A stretch of 64,000 nt of DNA from the NCBI GenBank assembly GCA_022496805.1, contig CM040100.1:12181009-12245008 (forward strand), read 5' to 3'. The translations under genes and the position numbers were made by a program. The notes below the pieces were generated by a model, which ran no database searches, was not told the DNA's origin, and saw only the letters and a program-made list of their open reading frames with translations. This document shows positions 10,801 through 23,285 of the stretch, one piece after another. Each line of letters opens with the position of its first letter. Position 1 is the first letter of the stretch. Source of the DNA: Pohlia nutans (lineage: Eukaryota; Streptophyta; Bryopsida; Bryales; Mniaceae).

Positions 10801-13800
10801 CTGGGATGGTTTTTTTATTTAATTTTAAACAAAGATATTTTCAAATAGGAACTCAAGTCTACTTCCCAATCCAATTTGAATCATGTCAATCCGAGTTAAA
10901 CTCCACCGAGGATAAATTTTCAAAGACAAACACCCCGACATTGTCCTAGTGTTATCAAAATTACTATTTTTGGAAAGTAATGATGTTCTCTCCTTTGAAA
11001 TTTTTAATTTTTAATTTTAGAGTAGAATGTCTAGTTTTGACCAATCATACCAAATTTCAAATTCTATAAATAATTTCTGCAATTTTGGTGAATATTCAAC
11101 AATAAATGCTTCTAAATTCATTAAATGAGTCTCTAATTTTTTTTTTGAAAGTTTGATCGTACAAATAATTTCCAAACATTATGCTTCTCGTTTTCTATTT
11201 TGAACCAAACTTAATCAAAGTTGCAGAAGTAACATTTTATAACACATCTAAGTTTTTCGCTTAATCCCTTGGGCTTTTAGGGATGAAATGGAGTAGGCTA
11301 TCTCTAAAACCATAATTTTTTTCAAAAAACAAAAAAGTGAATAAATTGTTCAATCACATACCTTGGTATGAGATATACGGGCATCAGTTCGGAGACGATT
11401 GATCTCATCGCTTTGTGCTTCCGCCTTCGATTGCAACCCACCAATTTTCAGTTTCAAACCTAAACATCAACCAAAAGCCTCTGTTCATAAGATGAATAAG
11501 TTCAAATGTTCTTATTGTGGGATCATTCAAACCTATTTAATTCTTAAAGAATTTTTTTAGGAAGTAAAGTAGTTGAAAACTTGAAATCCCAACCAATTGT
11601 TGTTTTTGAGATTGGGATCTAAGTAAGCCCAATGATAAAGATGGTATTTGTAACTTTTTTGGTTTGAAATTTAAAAAGGGAATAAATAATGACTACCAAC
11701 AAAGTTTTGTGAATTTTTGTGCCCTAGGTGGTTGATTTGATGGTGTCGATATTGTCAAAATTGATTAATTTTCTGATTGGCACGAATGATTGGTTTGTTT
11801 ATTGCCTTGAAAAAAAAACTTATTGTACTTGGCTATCAAGATCAACACTTCTTTTCAAATATTTAATTATAGTCTTGAATTGATGTGAATACTCTTGAAG
11901 ATTCTTTTTGGCTATAGTAAGTAGAATCTTTTTTGAAAAAACAATTTCATGAAAATTTGGGCATCTTTGTTTATAACATATTTTTGCCAACTCTGACGGC
12001 TGAATAAAGTAAAGAGGGGTTGAGTATTGGCAAGAGACTAACTAGGGGTAGTTTAATTTTGTAAATCCATATTTGACTGGTATAAATTAAATTTTATTGG
12101 ATTTTATATAAATGAAATGTTTTAATGTTGAATTAATATTTTTTTAGCACTCAATCTGAATGTTTTATAAAATAATTGTTGGAGTGTAACATTTGCTATT
12201 TTCAGATTGTGTTGCATAAGGAGAGGAATATGTGTAAGTAGAAAGGTCATAAGGAAGGTTGTATTTTCAAGAAGTGAACAAGTAGGAGGGCATAAAGGAT
12301 TAGTAGTGTCAAAATTTATCGATTTGTTGATTGGTATGGATGATGGGAGATTACTTAATTAGTATCTTCATGGGAAACTCTTGGAGTTCAAATGATATTT
12401 TACTCTCTATTTGATGTTTACTAAAACTTGATATGAATATACATTTTTGAGCTTTGTTTGATCATATCTATAGTTCTCTACTTACCAATATTTTTCAATT
12501 TATATATAAAATGAAATGACCTCCAATATGAGTAGAAACAAAATAGAATGGTTTATTTTTGCACATCATACATATATTAATAAATAAATCATTTAGATCA
12601 CCAATGCATTAATTTTCTTGAAGATATGAACTGTAGATAGGAAACTATTTTTTAAATGACACTTTTAAGAAATGCTTTGTTTATATAATATAAGGTCTTG
12701 AGAGTTGTTTTTAACTACAATATCATTTATCTTCCAAATTTGTAAATAATTTATTTTTAAAATTGAATTATAAATAATTAAAAACATAAACCTTTAAAGT
12801 AGATAGACACAATCAATTTTTTTTTTACTGAATTTCATTTGAATCTTATAATATTATATTGAGGATCAAAACCTCGTATGAATGTGGTTTTGATGGATAC
12901 ACTAATGGACGTCCCTTATAGCAAGGTTGATTGATTTATTGATTACCAAAACTGATTGATTTGGTCCTTGGATGGGGTTAGCAAAGGGATGCCAAAAAAT
13001 CCTAGCAAGGCTTTGAATTTCATCCAAAGAAAAATATTTAAAAACATATATGTGATTTAGGCTCCAAATACTTCAAAATGATAATAACGAAAGCATCAAT
13101 GTTGCCTCTTAATAGGAACCTAAGGAAATTTTTATACTTCATTCAACACCTACATGGTGTATATTTTGGCAGCCAAACTAGAATTTACTAATGTATAATG
13201 CAATTTTGAACATGACATAAATCATGATGTCAAATGTCATATTGTCTTGACCAAAAATCACATATTTGAAGCCAAAGATCACGTACCAAAGCCAAAGATT
13301 ACAAAACCAAAGCTAAAAATTAAAATGCTAAATATGCCATGTAAACGAAGTATGTGCGGTGTGCTAAACATTTTGGTTTTTGGCTTTAGCTATGTAGTCT
13401 TCGGTCATAACCACTTAGACATGGTTATTTGGCATTTGGCCATGACTACTTGGTATTTGACCATGGTCACTTGGTCTTTGACCATAATAACATGGCATTT
13501 GGCTTATGGCATATGTTGTGTCTAAAACCGTATTTCTTACAATAAGGATTTGTAACTCATACAAAACCTTGTGCATTTACCATAGTAAAGGAAATTGTAG
13601 CATCTATTGCATTCATTAAGAAATAAGTGGACTTCCTATGGATTTGCAATATTGACTACTTAGTAGTCAAACAAAGTAGTGAACTCCACGATACTCCTTT
13701 GGAGAAAGCGTTTAGCATCTTTGAATGCTTTTTACGGAGAGAACTTTGAGCCTTCATTAATTAGAATGCACCATCATCTTGTAACACTCACCCCTTCCAT

Positions 13801-16772
13801 TTACTTGTTGTAGAAATCTTAGAAGGGTTAGTTCTATTGATTGCATGAAAAATGTACACATCTTCACCACGTTTGGTAAAGTGAAAAAACTAGCATAGTT
13901 TGACTAACGCTAGTTTTAAAATACACCAAATTAATGAAATTGTAGGAGTAAAGTCAAACCTTGTATTCTAGCACGTAGGCGCACAGTCCCTTGTGGTTTT
14001 GTAGATTTGGATTGACAATTGGGTTTCTCCATATCTTCAATATCTCTTATCATTTTTCTACAAGAAATGGAGTGATAGCATAAAGTTGTGACAAGATAAG
14101 GTTCCACATTTTTGCAACTATGGGCATCAAATTCCACGAGAATATGAAGCAGTGAATCTACATGAGTATTTTAGTTTATGCAATATACATCAGAATGCAA
14201 AATCATCTTCACAATCGTAAGGTACTTGAAGCAAAAGGTTCAATGCCTGCTTGAAAAGATAAATAATAGAAGCATCAAAAGTTATGAATGATGCTATAGA
14301 AAATCAATTTACAACTCTCCAAATCAATCTATTAATGAAAAATTTCTCTTAAGAAAATCCACCTCCCCAACCTATCCAATCGAGTTTACTTTTAAATTGT
14401 CTAGGGTGTACCAACTCTTGTGATTTATAAAAATCATGAAATAATTATAGAAATTTATTCTAGGTATAAAGTTAATTTTGGGTAATTTAGGAATGTTATA
14501 AATGTCTTATCATCACCAAAAAGGATTTGTATCGGTGAATATATTCTCACAATTAAATTTAAGCTATTTTTTTGTTGCAAAAGTACACTTTTAAAAGAAG
14601 AAAGAAAATTAGCAATAGAATTGGAGCTAATTTTTTTCTAATATTAACTTTGTGCCAATTTAAACTCGGGGAGTACGTGTCGCTCTTAATAGGAAATAAT
14701 TGGGAACTTAGGGTCAAGTTCTTAAATTGATGTTATTTTTTATTTTTTATTTTTATTTTTTAAATCATCCGTGGCGGATTCGGAGGGGGGGGGGGGACGG
14801 GGAATATATATGTACGTACTATGTACGTCTCAGTGTGATATTTTAATCTGTTGTCTTTCAATGGAAATAAAGCGTCCATTTGTATCAACAAATAAATAAT
14901 AAAATAAAATATGATATAATATATATATATTTTTAAAACTCACATTTTCAAATATATTTTAAAAACCGTATTTAAACTACATCATATTAACTCCAAAATG
15001 CCTACAACCCTCTCCAGATTAGGCAATTTTGCAAAGATGCATTATAAAATGCAATTAAGAGGGATACTTTGAACTTGATGTATGAATAAAAGTTGTACAT
15101 TATGAATTTTAGATTCTATACATACTAACATACGGTTAGATCTATGATTGCTATCATCAATATTTTTGTATAAAAGTTGAAACTCGAAATGAAATTCTTT
15201 TGTAATTGAATTACGAATAAGATATTGACGATTTGTGAATGAAATTTGTTGTGATGGGTTGAAATGTAATACTCTAAGTGTAATGATTTTTGGAGATTTT
15301 TTGGTTGCTTAATTTTATGAGTTGACTTTTTCAAGAGCACTTTTGAATTGTTTTGAACTAAGATCTTAAATTTTTTTAGTGAATCACTACAACCAATGAA
15401 ATGAGGCATAAAAATTTCACAAATCAAACCTTTCTAATCAATTCACACATGCATGAAGCTAACATCCTATAAAATCTGTAGTAAGAAAATCCACACTTCA
15501 AAAAGTGCATGACGAATGAAAAACATGGATGAAATCTGTACATCGTCCAAAAAATGAATGTATGGACAATTGAGGGTTAAATTTTTAGTATTTTTGAATT
15601 ATTTGTATAATTTTAAAATATTTTTTATAGTTTTTCTTTGAATGTACTTTAAAATGAAAACTTTCATGTGAAAATTTTAATGTATTTTCTAACAAACAAT
15701 TAAACACTAGCCATTTTTACAATCAAATTTTGGTCATAAGTTGGTTAAATTAGTCTTTGAAATGGAATTTTTGAAATTCAAAATCTTCAAGGTAAACCAT
15801 TTTTAACATTTAAAAAAAAATTGTAGACAATTTTCATATCATTCTAAGAGTTGTTTCATTCATCTTTCATTGTGTCAATACTACATAATTTAAAAATTGG
15901 TTCGAACGTTAATATTTCAAGCAAAATGCACTAAGGTGCATCAAAAATTTGCTTAAAAGTTGGTAAATTTTAGTATAGAATTGTGCATCCTTGGAAACTT
16001 TAAGACCATCAATAATAAGACAAATTGCTATTGGAATTAATCTGACACTAATGCAGGGGTTTAAGACAGTGACACTAATGCATAATAGGCTATAATTTGA
16101 CCACTTTGAATGTGGTCATGAGACAATATTTTGCATTAGAGGATATTTTGAAGACTTTGTGCATGATCAATTCTCAAACTAACAAATGAATGTAGCATTT
16201 TGAATCGTGCTCCTGAACCAAGAGCTCAACAATGGTATGTAGATTATGGCAAGGAGGGGTGTGAAAGCACACCTATTTTCCATCTCAATAATGGATGCTT
16301 GAATTTTATGATGCCGAATGTGCATTTGTTGATCTTGGACAGCCCGTTTGAGATCAATGATCTCTTCTACAAGTGACTCTTTGTCACGATATGCTAACAC
16401 AAGTTTTTTGGAGACGCTCGGAACGATCCGAACCTTGGGAGAAGTTGGTGATGGTGGAGATCCAGGATCATCGCATGGTGCCAAATCCAAAGTGAAGATT
16501 GGGCCTCGTCCAACAGGACCTCCTTTAACACCCGATGCTACCCACGTTCCACCGCATTCGCCCGCGAGCTGCGGGCAGGGATCTGAGAGATCTGAGTCCC
16601 ATGTTCCCAATCGCAACGATAAATCGAATGTAAGCGGTGACTGCACTGGTCGCACTCCACAACCCGCCACTCGACACGGCCCTGCGTTTTTGCATTTTGG
16701 ATCCCATTCTCCAACTTTGTTTCGTAAATCCCATTGCAATGGCTTCAAGTCTTCGGCTGCTTCATTATTCAT
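7850..16772 (-). CDS. Coiled-coil protein of unknown function, five exons
   Basis: I join five minus-strand exons: 16273-16772, 13960-14057, 11362-11459, 9524-9706 and 7850-8083. All introns are GT-AG and phases agree (2, 1, 0, 0), giving 370 residues with a TAG stop. I start at the ATG at 16772; the open frame reaches slightly further only through a non-ATG codon. Residues 1-115 are rich in Gly, Pro and Cys and resemble no domain I know. From about residue 120 to the end the protein is charged and heptad-like (DKESLVEEIIDLKRAVQDQQ near 125; KAYKKAKGSFF at the C-terminus), predicting extended coiled coils. There is no signal peptide or membrane segment. The exon 4 acceptor (CAG before GAA at 9706) has a weak pyrimidine tract and is the least certain junction. 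Introns of 1.4-2.5 kb carry several MITEs. A cytoskeletal or ciliary role is conceivable for such a protein but is not shown. Confidence 0.7.
8430..8793. mobile_element. CACTA-like MITE in intron 4 with nested foldback
   Basis: Left end AGTGTAGTAGAAAGAGTGAT, right end ACCTCTTTTCTATTAG. The interior blocks GGCACCAAGGAATAGTGTCA and their inverse are typical of the 5869 family. A second element with ends CTACACCAAAATC and GATTTTGGTGTA lies nested at about 8512-8731. Both are inside intron 4 of the coiled-coil gene. Confidence 0.5.
8825..9069. mobile_element. TTAA/CCC-ended MITE, AAGGACCAAG subfamily, copy 1
   Basis: Ends TTAACCCTTAAAAAACCAAG and, inverted, TTAACCCCTAAAGGACCAAG. Copies of the same subfamily lie at 33424-33656 (inverted) and 60174-60425. 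Its right-hand TTAA (9066-9069) is also the left-hand TTAA of the next element. Confidence 0.7.
9066..9471. mobile_element. TTAA/CCC-ended MITE abutting the previous one
   Basis: Begins TTAACCCTTAAACATCAAGA and ends TGACGTTTAAGGGTTAA, giving an inverted repeat of about 18 bp. It shares four bases (TTAA, 9066-9069) with the upstream element, as expected if one inserted into the TTAA boundary of the other. It lies in intron 4 of the coiled-coil gene, just 3' of exon 4. Confidence 0.7.
10090..10452. mobile_element. MITE with AGAGTTATCCGTAAA ends
   Basis: AGAGTTATCCGTAAAGTCC near 10092 is mirrored by TTTACGGATAACTCTA near 10436-10451. A single inverted end of the same type occurs near 40787 (TTTACGGATAACTCTG). 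The element is in intron 3 of the coiled-coil gene. Confidence 0.55.
10508..10590. mobile_element. Minimal CACTA-like MITE
   Basis: Only about 80 bp. The left part TAGTAAAGAAGGGGTAATTG pairs with ACCACCCTTCTACTAATG at the right. It has the same interior words (GGGCACCAAA, GTGGTGCC) as the 5869 family. Confidence 0.45.
10743..11286. mobile_element. TTAA/CCC-type MITE, degenerate ends
   Basis: Starts TTAACCTCTACCTGACC with the hairpin AACGAC/GTCGTT at 10761-10781. It ends near GGGCTTTTAGGGATGAAAT, a decayed right end. The interior aligns with the better-preserved copy at 26819-27366. Confidence 0.55.
13420..13503 (+). repeat. Four 21-bp tandem units in intron 2
   Basis: Units beginning CATGGTTATTTGG, CATGACTACTTGG, CATGGTCACTTGG and CATAATAACATGG follow at exact 21-bp spacing. 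The multiple of three keeps the frame open, which explains the spurious plus-strand open frame at 13247-13525. Confidence 0.7.
14987..15580. mobile_element. TTAA/CCC-type MITE, long subfamily
   Basis: TTAACTCC at the left (decayed) and GAGGGTTAA at the right. About 590 bp homologous to 2812-3522 and to the inverse of 27794-28369 and 44849-45438. It is the uninterrupted reference for the 138-bp insertion at 2903-3040. It lies in intron 1 of the coiled-coil gene. The open frame at 15125-15427 lies within it. Confidence 0.6.
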
Positions 16773-19700
16773 AGTGACCACTCTTCACCACCTATCACTA
16801 CTTATATTTGATTATCAATGTAAAGCTTCTTGTGCTTCTTGTATGGTAAAATTACGATACTTTAAAAAAATCATTGATCCAATTCAAAATTTGTTGATCT
16901 TAGCATCAATTTTGAATTGCATGAGATTAATAATTATGCACCTTGAGGCCAATATATCTCCCACCTTTCACATTCTTCATTCTTCTTGCTAATTGTCTTT
17001 GAGACGAAGAGACAATGACCCTTCAATCCTTTACATGCCTAAAAATCAAGTCTTACCATATCACAGTGAAATATTGAGTTTTAATATACTTTTAATGGTG
17101 ACTTGGTGAGACATTGAGCTTTTGATATATCACTATTTGACATTACACTAGTTTCCACTTACATATCATAAATTTGTAAACAACGACGAAGAAAAATGCA
17201 GAGAACAACCTTCATCGTTATCAACGATTGAACCTTTTAGGCCAACACATGTAAGTCTTCTTCTAGGTGAACATGATAGCATGTACTGATATTTTGAACA
17301 TGTCAATGAATCTTTTGATACATAAAATAATTATAAAACATTGAGTCTATCATACCTAACCTTGTTTTGAGGGTGTAAAGAGTGAATTATTGTCTTAATG
17401 AACATCATACCATTTTTTTTATGGAATCATACATGAAAACGTATAAAAGGGAGCCCATCTCTTATTTGAGATTACAATCACTTGTACATATATTTATAGA
17501 ATATCACAAGTGCCAAGGGTTTTTATTCCTTCGCCTACTTTCAAGGCTTCACAAAAGCCCAAAGATTTCCATTCCTTATACGTTGTTGATCCTTCATTGA
17601 ACTCCATGATCACTTTAGCTACACTTCCCTACCAGGTTCATGTCATCATGTCATCATTCTAAGCAACAAAAATTCTATATTCACAACCATTTTCATGCCA
17701 TCCATCTATGCCATATGTCTTTAAAATCCTTCAACCTATTCATTCATTTTTCTTGTATGTGGAATAAGAGCATTGTAGAAAAATTGGAGACTTGTCTCTA
17801 TTGAGAAGGGCATCCGACTTCCCATCACTTTTCTAATCCGGTAGTTTAGTTTTAATAAAATGCGTGTTATGGGTTTATGATCAAAACCAAGATGATTTTT
17901 TTTCATATTTTCGAACTTCAAGTCACTTGTTGTTCAATTGGAGTTATTTAACCCCAATATACAAAGCATCCATTTCAAATTGTTCAACTCCATCCATCTA
18001 GAGCTATCTTACTTAAGTCAATTTTTGCTTGTGCACTAAACATGATTATGATAATTAATGCACCTTTATATATTAATGAAAATTTCCATGAAAATACCTT
18101 CAAAGCCCCTGACTTATTTTCAATTGATACCCAGCTAATTTTTATGTGATTGTTTTCATGCAACTCATGTTTCCTAACTCCTCTCTAAATCTCATTCAAC
18201 TGGAGTTCTCTAACTTTTATCATCCATTCGTCCTCTACTTGAATACTATCTAACGATTATTGGAAAAGGAAAAAATATGATTAATGTTTACTCATTCATC
18301 GAACATTCATTGAGAGTAATTTCTTGTATGTAATAAGTACATTTTTTTTAAATGGACTTTATTTTTAAAATATAATGTACTTCCCCATCGTAAAACAAAG
18401 CCTAGGGGAAGTGATGGACTAAGAATTAGTTCATTCATGTTTTGAATTGATTATGTCCTAGTACAATGTTTATCAAGTTTGAGATTTGTTGGTAGAGAAA
18501 TGGAGCTGTCCACATGATAATTAAAATATTCCAAACCTATAAGCCTAAATACCTTTTACCGCCAAAGAAGAACTAACTAAGGTGAATGACGAACTTTTTA
18601 CATTGTTTCGTCTAAAGAATGTCAAATGGTTTTCATCATTTAAATTTTTGACCCATCATATTCAAAAGCCTCGCCACTTCATTTGGAAGATTCACCCTTC
18701 AAACATGAATAGCCAGTGTCAAGTGACCCTTTGCACTTAAATAGGTAATAATTTGTTTAGATTTGGTCATCCAAATAATACATGAAATATCTTATTCATA
18801 GTACCTATTAAACCATAAAGTTTTTTTTTAATATTATCAAAGACTTGGTATTTTAGCCATTTTGAATAAACCCTAAAAATAATAATTATACTTTAGGGGT
18901 TGTCTTGTTAACATTATTTTGTTGTTATGTATATATGAACTATTGTTGATGTAATGTTCCTTCTTTGTTATAAATTTTTAACTCAAACTTTGTGTATAGT
19001 AAAGGATTTAGACAATATCAAAATTTGGATACGATATCTTAGAAAAGAATAAGAAAAATTAGTGGGCATGAATTTAGAAAAAAAGCCGGTACTGGTATTT
19101 CAAAAAATTGTATTGGTCATTGTTTTTCAGTGTTTTTGGAAATTAACTTTCATATGTAGTGAAAGGTTCTATAGGTTCAATATATGACTTTCATATATAG
19201 TAGAAGGTTTGAGAAGGTTCTATACTCTACAACCTACTAATTGAAGGAAATTTCAAAAAATGCAATGAAATGCATCAAATCATAGTAAAATGTAGTAAAT
19301 GTCGTCCTATACTTGCTAAATAATATAAATTTATACCGATTTTAACATTTCAATTACACGTAAAGATATCATAATGAATGGAGACCATATTCAAGTTTTC
19401 ATCAAAACAAATCATTTTGTTTTCCATTTTTAAAGTATATATATTTTTAAAATGAAATAAACTACAACATCTTCAAGGGAAGAAGATTTAATAAGAAAAA
19501 AAAATCAAGTTTTCTTTAAAACAAAACATATTAGATGATTGTAGACTAGATCTTCATAAAACATTACATTGTATTTTCTGCAAATAAACCTATTTTAAAG
19601 TGATTTAAAATTTAGCATCTCATAAAAAAATTGTTTTAGGTATGCACGTATGACACATCCTCCACAATTCACATAGAAATATTTTAAAAAATAACTGTAA

Positions 19701-20230
19701 AATTTCAAAATCCAATACTTTTTCCTACTTCTTCACTACAACTTAGTTTGAAACACCTAATTTCTACTTAATAAAATTGTAAAATTGGTTTTGAAGCTAA
19801 AAATATGATTATTCTTCAATGAGGTCTTATTTCTAATTCATGCCAAAGTTGTCTTCATTTACATTTGTAAATCTATATAGAGGCAATCAACTTTCATAGA
19901 ATTTTAAGCAAAATTAAAGTAATAGTAGTTAATTTTGTTAGGAGTGCATACTATCATTTTGACAACCAAATCATTCAACTCCTTGAGATTGTAATCCAAA
20001 AGGCAAGGTTGACAGCTTATGCCTAATATTTATTCACATATCAAATTGATGAGAATATTCTCTAAGATTATGTGGATATTCTCTCATATTCTCTTTTCCA
20101 CCTTAGAAATTATTATTTTTTGAAAAAAAATTCCTAAAAATTCGAGCATCTCTTTTTATAATTATTTTTTGCCGACCCTGATAACCATGGTTGGTATATG
20201 AAATGTGTTGTAATAGAGTGTGTCATTAGA
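16773..20230. other. Intergenic AT-rich DNA, no gene seen
   Basis: No exon with plausible splice borders or recognisable protein was found upstream of the coiled-coil gene. Near 20160-20200 is a right end of the GGTCGGCA element type (TTTTTTGCCGACCCTGATAACC). Promoter elements for the minus-strand gene should lie just above 16772, but I cannot point to a clear TATA box. Confidence 0.4.
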
Positions 20231-20239
20231 GAGGGTTGA

Positions 20240-20520
20240 GTGTACCGTAGTACCATAGCTTGGTCGCCACCCCGCGGACGAATATTTAATATTTTTTGAA
20301 AACTAAGGTTCATTCTTCAAAAAATAAATTTATTGGTTTTCGTTTTTGAACAAAAAATGATTAAAAATGACCCAAATGGCCCAAAATAGCTTAGAAATAG
20401 CTAAGTATAGTTAAAATAATTTATTCTATTTTTGTTTTTTGGTCCACATAATTTCCACTATTTTACGTTTTTGCTTTTTGAATTATTTTTTGGCGACCCA
20501 GCTATGGTACTATGGTACAC
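20240..20520. mobile_element. MITE with GTGTACCRTAGTACCATAGC ends
   Basis: Inverted ends of about 30 bp: GTGTACCGTAGTACCATAGC followed by TGGTCGCCA at the left, and the same in reverse orientation at the right (20491-20520). The GGTCGCCA/TGGCGACC core links it to the 7491-7770 family. Confidence 0.7.
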
Positions 20521-20679
20521 GAAAGTCCACCCTTAGGACAATACAATGGGCATGCAGTGGCTGAAGTACCCTTGGCCCAGACTAGCCACCTGAAGGTATC
20601 TGCAATATTTTCCATTGCCACTGCTGCAAATGATATGCATGGTCAGTTTTGACGTAAACTCAGTTCTTTTTACAAAAGA

Positions 20680-20745
20680 AGTGACACGTGTCGTCTCATG
20701 ATTGGTTTAGGGTGACGTGGACATGGCTCAATCTGACGTGGAAAC
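20680..20745 (+). promoter_or_regulatory. G-box-like motif cluster, no gene attached
   Basis: Within 65 bp there are ACACGTGT (a G-box core), GATTGG (a CCAAT box on the minus strand) and two GACGTGG motifs. Such clusters occur in plant promoters. No convincing gene starts nearby, so this may be a relic or chance. Confidence 0.2.
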
Positions 20746-21022
20746 TCCATTTCGACCCGGCTGTCTGTCGGGCTCTGACCCGCACGGAGTACGGTCCTTG
20801 GAGAATCGGCCGGGGGCCAAGCTAACTTATGGGCTTGGGCAGTCTGTCATTGTAGCATGTGTGTGCAGCCTATCAATGCAATGGTGTCTAACTCACTTGT
20901 CCCATTCCAATTTTAAAAACTTAAAAACAAGGGTATCCAACTTTCTGCAGCTACTGCACTTCCAAGGTCCAAGGTCCAAGGTCCATGCATTATACAGTAA
21001 AGGAAAACGAACTTACCCTACA

Positions 21023-21172
21023 TTAACCCTTTACCCTTTGACGCGCCTACGTTCATATAATGAACGACGAACAAATTGCAACCTTTCTCAACACTACATC
21101 ATGTACACTTTTTCATTCATCCAAATTTTTCTTGGTTCTTGTGCTAGTTGACTATCATTTGTACGATGTGAC
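21023..21172. mobile_element. Truncated TTAA/CCC-type element
   Basis: TTAACCCTTTACCCTTTGAC then GTTCA/TGAAC hairpin at 21051-21065, followed by sequence homologous to the left third of 1324-1841 up to about 21172. No right end is present. It accounts for the 3' part of the 144-codon open frame at 20717-21151. Confidence 0.6.
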
Positions 21173-21469
21173 ATTTCTCGGTTAAAATGTTACAGTTCAA
21201 TAGATACGGATGCTTTAAAGTAAATGCACCCGGGTAATGGTCTGATATAGGTACTTTGGTTACGTGTAACCTTATGTGTGACTATCTTTAACTCATTTTA
21301 TGTGTGCCAATTTTTTTGTCTTTAACACCATGTATGCAAGTCCAGCCAAGCCATCTATAACACCATCTAATTTTTGTAATTTTCTAGTATTTTTTCATTA
21401 TGAAAAGGACATTTATCTAAAATCACATTATTTCAAGAGGGGTACCCATATCAAACCATTGCCCACCCT

Positions 21470-22011
21470 TTAACCCTTTGAAGCGCTTGTGTCCACATAG
21501 TGGACGACGAACATATTCAAATTGTTCAAATTCGATCCGAATTGGACAGTTTTCATCCACCAAAATTTCTCATGGTTCTTGTGCAAGTTGACTATCCTTT
21601 GTACGGTTTTGGATCTTCAAAATAGGTTACTATGATTTTTGGAAAAACAACACACAAGTGGTTTATGTCAAGTTTCATTCTTAGTTCAAAAAGTGTGACC
21701 TTAAAGATGATTTTCTAAAATAAGTAGAATCAAATAATGAAAACCATACCATTTCGTAGTGCATATTATTCCAATTTTATTACAATATATTTTTAAAAAA
21801 ATCCGTTAATTCATGATTTTAAATTGAATTTCAAGAGAAAACCTTGCAAAATTAATTAAAAATTATTAAAAATATATATGATAAATCCAACCGTACATTG
21901 ACATTGACATTGACAACTTTGCTTTGTACATCAACTCCATTTTTGGTTTTCATCAAACATTTTACAACGCTTCTTTGAAAACAGTGTGGAATCGGGACGA
22001 TAAAGGGTTAA
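21470..22011. mobile_element. TTAA/CCC-ended MITE, same subfamily as 1324-1841
   Basis: Starts TTAACCCTTTGAAGCG and ends ATAAAGGGTTAA. Subterminal hairpin GTCCA/TGGAC at 21491-21505. The interior aligns with 1324-1841 throughout. 542 bp, non-coding. Confidence 0.75.
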
Positions 22012-23275
22012 GGTATAGTTACCTTAGTGGCACAAGAGTCAAGGGAAGGGGTGTGAAATGGGCCGATGATTCCATGGAATGAAATTGGCACCTTGAAGAC
22101 GCAAGCCAACAACAAATGAACGACCACTTCCGTCTGCAAGAAACTGAACGTAATGGTGCAGGCAGGCAGGCTGTGGTACGGTAGCTTTGAACGACAAGAT
22201 TCCCCTGAAGCTCGCTCACTCACTGACTGCGGCCCATGAGTTTGGTCTCATGCTTAAAATAGTGTAGTTTGACGACCTTGACGGGAAGAAAATGGCATGC
22301 CATCAGGTAATGTTACAGAGGAAAGTACAGAATGACGGAGAGCATTGGATTCACCATGCAACTGATGCTTGGACTACATAACATTCAGTAGCATGCACTG
22401 ACTCTCCCTTGGCTCTACAGTAGATGGTGTGGAATATTCCACAATCATCAGTAGCTAAGTGGACAGGTGGAGGCTTAAGGTGATGAGCAAAGTGCTTGAA
22501 GGAAAGGCAGTGGGCATGAAGGCTACTGAATGTTATGTGAGTTAGGGTTGATTGTCCTTGTTGTGACAGAACAATAAATATAAAAGGCATAGAACTCTGG
22601 AGAAGAAGAAGAAGAAGTAGTGTCTCAACCCAAGGAAGGGTTGGTTTTATATACTTTTATGTTCACCATAGAAGTTAAAGTTATAACTAAGAGTTAATAA
22701 GGTAAAAGTCATTCTTTTACCTTAATAGAAATAGAAACTAGAAATCGTTTCTAATTTGACTATAGTTAACTACAGGTTAACTGTTTGTGACCTCTATTTT
22801 AACAGTCCTATTACCAACCAGGTACCCAAAACCAACTACCCTAGATTCTTGCCTAATTTCTAGATTTTCAAAGGGAAGATGTACCTCATTTGTACATTAG
22901 AGCATGTGATCGGTTTTAGGTAAACCTATGACTTTCACTTTGAAAATTTGTACTTATTCAAATACTTATTCTTATAAGTTGCAATTTTTTGCAATCCTCA
23001 TGAAATCCTATTTCGAACGCGGTCATAATTTTTTTCCGGATTTACCACTACCAAATATAGGTCAGATTGCTTAAGTGGTTGGTAATAGGACAATCAACCC
23101 TAACTGAGCACAAACATGGCAGTCAGTACTTCTCACAGACAGCGTCACTCACTCACTCATGGGCTGCCTTCGTGATTAACAAGAAAAAACCAACTGAACT
23201 CCTCTTTTCGTACCCAAGGATGTTGGAGGCCGAGGAGCTCACCCAGCCAGTCTTATCCCTGTAAGACATCATAGT
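22012..23275. other. Intergenic segment with weak open frames
   Basis: Open frames at 22008-22590 (minus) and 23067-23264 (plus) have no recognisable domain. Part of the segment is inverted relative to itself: GTTAGGGTTGATTGTCCT at 22540-22557 is mirrored near 23090-23105. A short hairpin AAGGTAAAAG/CTTTTACCTT lies near 22700-22725. I read this as a decayed foldback rather than a gene. Confidence 0.35.
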
Positions 23276-23285
23276 CAGAACCAGT

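Noticed and set aside
14787..14798. Poly-G run as a quadruplex or editing signal
   Set aside because: A single homopolymer in an intron with no further G-tracts; may also be a sequencing length error.
16773..16781. Longer N-terminus for the coiled-coil protein
   Set aside because: The extension would start at GTG; the first ATG is at 16772.
16348..16992. 214-codon plus-strand open frame
   Set aside because: It lies opposite exon 1 of the coiled-coil gene; the minus strand gives exons with matching phases, and this frame shows no domain.
20717..21151. 144-codon plus-strand open frame near G-box motifs
   Set aside because: Its 3' part lies in a truncated TTAA element and no conserved sequence is seen.
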